Made by a program: the position numbers and the translations under genes. From contig JAFAFU010000008.1 in the NCBI GenBank assembly GCA_023423335.1, forward strand, positions 1-28,403: a DNA stretch of 28,403 bases, read 5' to 3'. This document shows, piece after piece, positions 25,642 to 28,403 of the stretch (position 1 is the stretch's first letter; every line of letters begins with the position of its first letter). Under the pieces are notes generated by a model, which saw only the letters and a list, made by a program, of their open reading frames with translations, was not told where the DNA came from and did no database searches. The stretch is from Bacillota bacterium (GTDB taxonomy: Bacteria > Bacillota > Clostridia > Lachnospirales > Lachnospiraceae).

Positions 25642-25961
25642 AGAAACATTGCTTTAATGATGACAAACATAGCCCAGGTGGCGATGCAGCCGCCAACCCA
25701 CAGAATCAGACTCTGAACAGATCCATGGTCATTCTGCCAGAATTTGTGCGCTGCTCGCGCCGCACCAATCGTGGCTGCGATAGCACACCCAAACAGAATA
25801 ATGGAAACACCCATATTGACTACGCTTTTAGTCTCCCCGCTTACACCCCCAAGAGAACTCGACAGGGGCGAGATACGGGACCCTTGAGCGTATAGATTCG
25901 CGGCAGCAAGACGGATACAGGCACACAAGATTAGGACGAATCTCGTACAAGATCTCTCCAC
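25638..25961 (-). CDS. TraE-like pilin-type protein (DUF4134), copy 2, GTG start
   Basis: I propose a GTG start at 25961, giving 107 residues, exactly the length of copies 1 and 3, with a clean signal peptide (RFVLILCACIRLAAANLYAQ). An ATG at 26045 in the same frame adds 28 charged residues ahead of the signal and looks unlikely. The body has GETKSVVNMG, a hydrophobic helix, and WVGGCIATWAMFVIIKAMF, closely matching its neighbours. It overlaps copy 3 by 4 nt. A 127-nt gap separates it from copy 1. It is a probable membrane pilin-like component. Confidence 0.83.
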   Translation of the reverse strand: MERSCTRFVLILCACIRLAAANLYAQGSRISPLSSSLGGVSGETKSVVNMGVSIILFGCAIAATIGAARAAHKFWQNDHGSVQSLILWVGGCIATWAMFVIIKAMFL

Positions 25962-26088
25962 AGAATCGTAGCAGAAACGACCGGATCTTCCACCCTTTCC
26001 CTGTTCTTCACGCACTTGACTACAATACATCGTTCGATCCACCAAACTAAAAGTTATCCGTTTTTCAAATGCACGGTTTTATCATTCT

Positions 26089-26412
26089 TTATTGCAGAAA
26101 CATAGATCTAGTAATGAGGTAGGCTCCCCAAATAAAGACACACCCACCAAGCCACATAAGGAGTTTTTTCTTGGCTTCATGTTCTCCATTCCAGAAATCG
26201 TATGCGGCAAGCGCGGCACCACCAAGAGCCAATATGCCACTGATCAAAAGAATAAGATTGATGAATCCGCCGGATGTGGACTTGAACTGCCCTGTGACAA
26301 TGTTGAGGGCCGATTGAAAGTCAGGCTCTCTTATGGCTTGCGCCCAAACATCCGTTGCACCCAGGTATAGCCCGAGAAGGATCAAAATGAATGATTGTAA
26401 TTTTTTGCCCAT
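26089..26412 (-). CDS. traE: TraE-like pilin-type protein (DUF4134), copy 1
   Basis: The 107-residue product has a signal peptide (MGKKLQSFILILLGLYLGAT, VWAQ), the segment IVTGQFKSTSGGF, a hydrophobic helix, FWNGEHEAKKK and the ending WLGGCVFIWGAYLITRSMF. It is the first of three tandem DUF4134 genes. In CTnDOT-like elements one traE usually precedes traF. It begins 21 nt after the preceding unknown gene. Which of the three copies is the true functional TraE cannot be told from the sequence. Confidence 0.87.
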   Translation of the reverse strand: MGKKLQSFILILLGLYLGATDVWAQAIREPDFQSALNIVTGQFKSTSGGFINLILLISGILALGGAALAAYDFWNGEHEAKKKLLMWLGGCVFIWGAYLITRSMFLQ

Positions 26413-26433
26413 AATCTACATTATATTTTATTA

Positions 26434-26967
26434 TTATATACCTCTGTTCTTCACTGATCTGACGTTTTGGGAGTTGTGTAAACCCGACAAAATTTCATAC
26501 AGGGGTAGGGATGAATCTCCTTTTGAGGCCTCATCCCGATGCTTCTTCCCAACCAAACTTATCTTCTTGCGATATCTTATAGGAATTACCCCATTAGCGT
26601 TGTGAAAAAGACCTTGAACCAAAAAGACACAAACACAGCCTTCACTCGACAAATACAATTTGACCTCCCGTGAATCCGAATCAAGCACCAGCGCATAATC
26701 GTATCCTTTGAATAGGTGGTCACCAAGATCTTTGATGCAATCCTTTAGAGGAAGATGCATGTAGTTATACACAGGAAGGGAATGCCCGGACACATTTTTT
26801 AGTAGAAGCTCATCAAACACCACATCGTTAAGGAAGAAAGAGATTGCAGGAGTAGCACTCGTTTCTTCCTCACAAGGATCCATACTCCACGCCTCTTCTT
26901 TTTTACTTCCTACACTCACGCTTGTCTCTCTGAGGTCGTGAGCATACCCGAAACCAAAGTTGCTCAT
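26434..26967 (-). CDS. Hypothetical protein at the head of the transfer operon
   Basis: The 177-residue protein is not recognised. It has no signal peptide. Residues about 40-125 look like a mixed alpha/beta domain (ALVLDSDSREVKLYLSS, then CVCVFLVQGLF). The C-terminus is SVKNRGI, only a faint echo of the cargo tails. Its ATG overlaps the stop of the upstream gene by 4 nt, and traE follows after 21 nt. The coupling suggests it works with its upstream neighbour in regulation or early assembly. Confidence 0.65.
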   Translation of the reverse strand: MSNFGFGYAHDLRETSVSVGSKKEEAWSMDPCEEETSATPAISFFLNDVVFDELLLKNVSGHSLPVYNYMHLPLKDCIKDLGDHLFKGYDYALVLDSDSREVKLYLSSEGCVCVFLVQGLFHNANGVIPIRYRKKISLVGKKHRDEASKGDSSLPLYEILSGLHNSQNVRSVKNRGI

Positions 26968-27389
26968 ATCACTCTATTCTCGTGTTTTCTATAAAAGTCG
27001 CTTGAAGGTATAGCCGTCTTGGGCTTGGGTGCTGATGACACTTCCATCTGTACTTCTGTCTTTCGCGCGATATAGGTACGGTATAGCTCAATGGCTTTGC
27101 GCACATCAACCATATACCGCCCGCCATCCTTAAAGACGGCAGACGAGATAATGCCGGCTCTATATAGATACGATACCTGAGCTCTTGTCATATTCATTGC
27201 ATGACCGGCTGCCGTCCACCCCTTGGCGAAATGCGGCGTATTATCCCTATCTCCAAAATCCATACTTTTCAGGGTTTCAGACACCAATGCTTTAACCAAG
27301 CTCGAAAACTCCGTTATTGTCAAAGAGCTTATGGAGCGCTCTCCAATCTCTGAGATGAGATCGTCTATATAAACCTTTTTTTTCTCCAT
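26964..27389 (-). CDS. Putative DNA-binding protein, DUF3853-like
   Basis: The 141-residue product has a helical N-terminal part and an excisionase or MerR-like winged-helix region at about 70-115 (TAAGHAMNMTRAQVSYLYRAG, quoted in part, then FKDGGRYMVDVRKAIELY). This resembles DUF3853 proteins of Bacteroides mobile elements. It is the first gene of the transfer operon and could regulate it; the dyad and repeats upstream are candidate sites. The start at 27389 (MEKKKVYID) is the only good one. The family call is tentative. Confidence 0.6.
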   Translation of the reverse strand: MEKKKVYIDDLISEIGERSISSLTITEFSSLVKALVSETLKSMDFGDRDNTPHFAKGWTAAGHAMNMTRAQVSYLYRAGIISSAVFKDGGRYMVDVRKAIELYRTYIARKTEVQMEVSSAPKPKTAIPSSDFYRKHENRVI

Positions 27390-27446
27390 ATCGGGTTATA
27401 TTAAAAATGGATTATAAGCAAAAACAGATACATTGTACTGTTTTGG

Positions 27447-27454
27447 CAAACATA
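27447..27454 (-). promoter_or_regulatory. Possible -7 element of the tra operon promoter
   Basis: On the minus strand TATGTTTG matches TAnnTTTG, about 58 nt upstream of the first start at 27389. No TTTG is found at the expected distance for the -33 element, so the promoter would be weak or need an activator. Confidence 0.35.
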
Positions 27455-27486
27455 CTCCTTAATCGCAGAGTACGGAATTTTTTATG

Positions 27487-27535
27487 TCGAATGTCTCGAA
27501 AGTCATCGAAATGTCGTTATTTGGCGACATTTTGA
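27487..27535. promoter_or_regulatory. Dyad and phased TCGAA repeats upstream of the tra operon
   Basis: TCGAAATGTCG (27506-27516) and CGACATTTTGA (27525-27535) form an 11-bp dyad with one G-T pair and an 8-nt loop. TCGAA also recurs at 27487, 27496 and 27506, that is, every 9-10 bp on one helix face. It lies 33 nt upstream of the possible -7 element, where an activator or repressor could act. Confidence 0.45.
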
Positions 27536-27631
27536 CACAAGAAAGTTATGTTGCCGAAATTTACATTGTGCCTTTTAGGGATTAAAGAGCTGTCAAATGT
27601 TACCCCGTGAACTACCCCTAAGTATATCCTA

Positions 27632-27730
27632 CGAAACGAAACGTCCGCGAAACTCAAAACGAAACGGAAAGAACGGTTAATCGGCGGTTAATTTGGGGGA
27701 GGTGTCCGAGGCCGTCCGAGAGGAATGCTG
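27632..27730. repeat. Cluster of short direct repeats in a gene-free region
   Basis: CGAAAC occurs four times (27632, 27637, 27648, 27660), CGGTTAAT twice at 11-bp spacing (27674, 27685) and GTCCGAG twice (27714, 27724). The cluster could be an operator array, iterons or part of a transfer origin. There is no protein gene between 27390 and 28090. Confidence 0.5.
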
Positions 27731-27790
27731 TTAATCGCACCTCAAGACTTGATAAATAACGGCGGGCAATGATACCCAAAGGGATGAAAG

Positions 27791-27840
27791 AAGCTCGCAG
27801 AGCCTTTTCCTTTTATTTAGGGGCTTTGCGGGCTTTTCTA
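27791..27840 (+). terminator. Terminator-like hairpin upstream of the small RNA unit
   Basis: AAGCTCGCAGAGCC (27791-27804) pairs with GGCTTTGCGGGCTT (27822-27835), a 14-bp stem with wobble pairs and a 17-nt loop. TTC follows, a weak T-rich end. It may insulate the downstream plus-strand unit from readthrough. Confidence 0.45.
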
Positions 27841-27868
27841 TGGACTTACGCGATTGGTCTTTATAACG

Positions 27869-27912
27869 CCTCCGGAGGGTCTCCGGACGGCTTCCGGACG
27901 GCTTCCGGACGG
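27869..27912. repeat. 11-bp direct repeats directly upstream of a consensus promoter
   Basis: CTCCGGACGG (27881-27890) is followed by two exact copies of CTTCCGGACGG (27891-27901, 27902-27912), preceded by a related CCTCCGGAGGG. The array ends 15 nt before the -33 element at 27928, a suitable place for a regulator. Confidence 0.7.
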
Positions 27913-27927
27913 CGCTCGGACAATGAT

Positions 27928-27958
27928 TTTGCGATATGGTTTTTTATCGCTACCTTTG
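27928..27958 (+). promoter_or_regulatory. Consensus Bacteroidales promoter of the small RNA unit
   Basis: TTTG (27928-27931), a 19-nt spacer and TACCTTTG (27951-27958) match TTTG, 19-21 nt, TAnnTTTG fully. Transcription would start near 27965, running rightwards, opposite to the tra operon. Confidence 0.7.
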
Positions 27959-27976
27959 CCCCTGTCAGAGATCGTT

Positions 27977-28010
27977 GTCGCTCCCCCTGTGTGGGAGCGT
28001 GAGTTGAAGC
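27977..28010 (+). CRISPR. Solitary type I-C-like CRISPR repeat (not an array)
   Basis: The 34-nt unit reads GTCGCTCCC, a 7-nt loop, GGGAGCGTG, then AGTTGAAGC. Type I-C repeats typically read GTCGC, a C-rich arm, a loop, its complement ending GCGTG, then GATTGAAAC. The 7-bp stem CGCTCCC/GGGAGCG is perfect and the 3' end differs from the common one at three or four positions. There is only one copy in the window and no cas gene, so this is not a working array. Alternatives are an array remnant or a chance hairpin. Confidence 0.5.
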
Positions 28011-28059
28011 AACACTTTTTGTTTGTTTGGCGTTACTTTCTTACATTTCGCCAACGCCG

Positions 28060-28090
28060 GAGACCTCGAGCAATCGGGGTCTCTTTTTTT
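28060..28090 (+). terminator. Intrinsic terminator of the small RNA
   Basis: GAGACCTCG (28060-28068) pairs with CGGGGTCTC (28075-28083) over 9 bp (one G-T pair) with a 6-nt loop, directly followed by seven T. It is a strong intrinsic terminator on the plus strand. Confidence 0.85.
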
Positions 28091-28403
28091 GTATGACGGG
28101 CATGCCATACATCTGTGGTGAAAGTCCCCCGGGGCGTAGTTGCCAACGAACCCCATAGCGACTTGCAAGTTTCAAGGGGTGACCCTTGGGAGAGAAGAAG
28201 CAATAGCGAATTCGTGGCCTGACGAACAGAAACCTAATACTAAGGCGTATCAAGCGGACAAGCTGGCAAAAGGCATTAAAGTTCCCAAAGGCAACCGTAA
28301 CCTTGATGCGTAAATTAGGCAGGAAAACGATGAAAGATGTATGACTTATCCCGTGAGGGCTCGGCAGTCCTTAAGGATAGTAACAACGAATGTCGAGGAG
28401 TCA
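28091..28403 (+). mobile_element. Group II intron, 5' part of domain I, cut by the window end
   Basis: The sequence starts GTATGACGGGCATGCC directly after the terminator T-run and continues with landmarks of bacterial group II intron domain I: GGTGAAAGTCCC, GCGACTTGCAAG, GGGGTGACCC, GAAGCAATAGCG, and later CCGTGAGGGCTCGG. The usual start is GTGYG; here it is GTATG. Insertion right behind an intrinsic terminator is the habit of class C (IIC) introns. The reverse transcriptase/maturase gene would lie beyond 28403 and is not seen. There is no long open frame in the visible part, as expected for domain I. Confidence 0.75.

Larger units (their letters stand above)
27965..28090 (+). ncRNA. Candidate small RNA containing a solitary CRISPR-like repeat
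   Basis: A consensus promoter upstream and a strong intrinsic terminator at the end define a transcript of about 125 nt with no convincing reading frame. About 12 nt from its start lies the CRISPR-like hairpin (27977-28010), followed by a spacer-like stretch rich in T and then the terminator. This is the layout described for RNA anti-CRISPRs (solitary repeat units) on mobile elements. Boundaries are inferred from the signals alone, and the start may be off by a few bases. Confidence 0.5.

Noticed and set aside
25962..26045. ATG start of the second traE-like gene at 26045
   Set aside because: It would put 28 charged residues before the signal peptide; the GTG at 25961 gives the same 107 residues as the two sister copies.
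27769..28002. Plus-strand open frame of 77 codons upstream of and across the CRISPR-like repeat
   Set aside because: It runs through the hairpin, the 11-bp repeats and the promoter, has no family resemblance, and is better explained as chance reading in regulatory DNA.
27977..28010. CRISPR array
   Set aside because: Only one repeat unit, no second copy and no cas gene in the window; it is reported as a solitary repeat instead.

Overview
The window looks like part of an integrative conjugative element (ICE) or conjugative plasmid from the Bacteroidales. The evidence is a nearly complete Bacteroides-type tra block, two good matches to the Bacteroidales promoter (TTTG, 19-20 nt, TAnnTTTG), a lack of clear Shine-Dalgarno sequences, and an IS4-family element with DUF4372-like features. 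A Porphyromonadaceae-like host is possible, but that is a guess. Nearly all genes lie on the minus strand and read from right to left.

Right end (28403 to 27390): no convincing protein gene. From the right it holds the truncated 5' part of a group II intron on the plus strand, starting directly after the T-run of an intrinsic terminator. That terminator closes a short plus-strand unit made of 11-bp direct repeats, a consensus promoter, and a single copy of a sequence closely resembling a type I-C CRISPR repeat. This promoter-repeat-terminator layout matches the RNA anti-CRISPRs (solitary repeat units) known from mobile elements, and is one of the two most interesting finds. Between it and the tra operon lie short direct repeats and a dyad that could be operators or part of an origin.

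Transfer operon (27389 to 11791): a DUF3853-like DNA-binding protein, an unknown protein, three tandem TraE-like proteins (DUF4134), TraF, a tRNA-Ser(UGA) gene lying inside the operon, the TraG ATPase, two TraI-like proteins, two TraJ-like proteins, TraK, TraL, TraM, a MORN-repeat protein, TraN, an unknown cargo-type protein and TraO. Compared with the classical CTnDOT order, the pilin-like, TraI and TraJ components are multiplied and two non-tra genes have been inserted. No relaxase, coupling protein or integrase is in view.

An IS4-family element (10291-11768), flanked by a 10-bp direct repeat, sits between traO and the next operon without breaking a gene.

Cargo operon (10054 to 34, probably from a promoter at 10106-10137): eleven genes, mostly unrecognised acidic proteins. 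Several are built from two shared modules: YwqK/MORN repeats preceded by a conserved D(E/D)HPExGxI motif, and a DUF7222-like domain. Ten of the eleven, together with the cargo-type protein inside the tra operon, end in a short basic tail of the form [KR][KR]x[GA]x[KR][LI]. The eleventh (DUF3310) has a similar tail followed by six extra residues. Most bodies are unrelated and the tail codons differ, so the tail itself appears to be selected. A type IV secretion signal, making these proteins co-transferred with the DNA, is the leading hypothesis.
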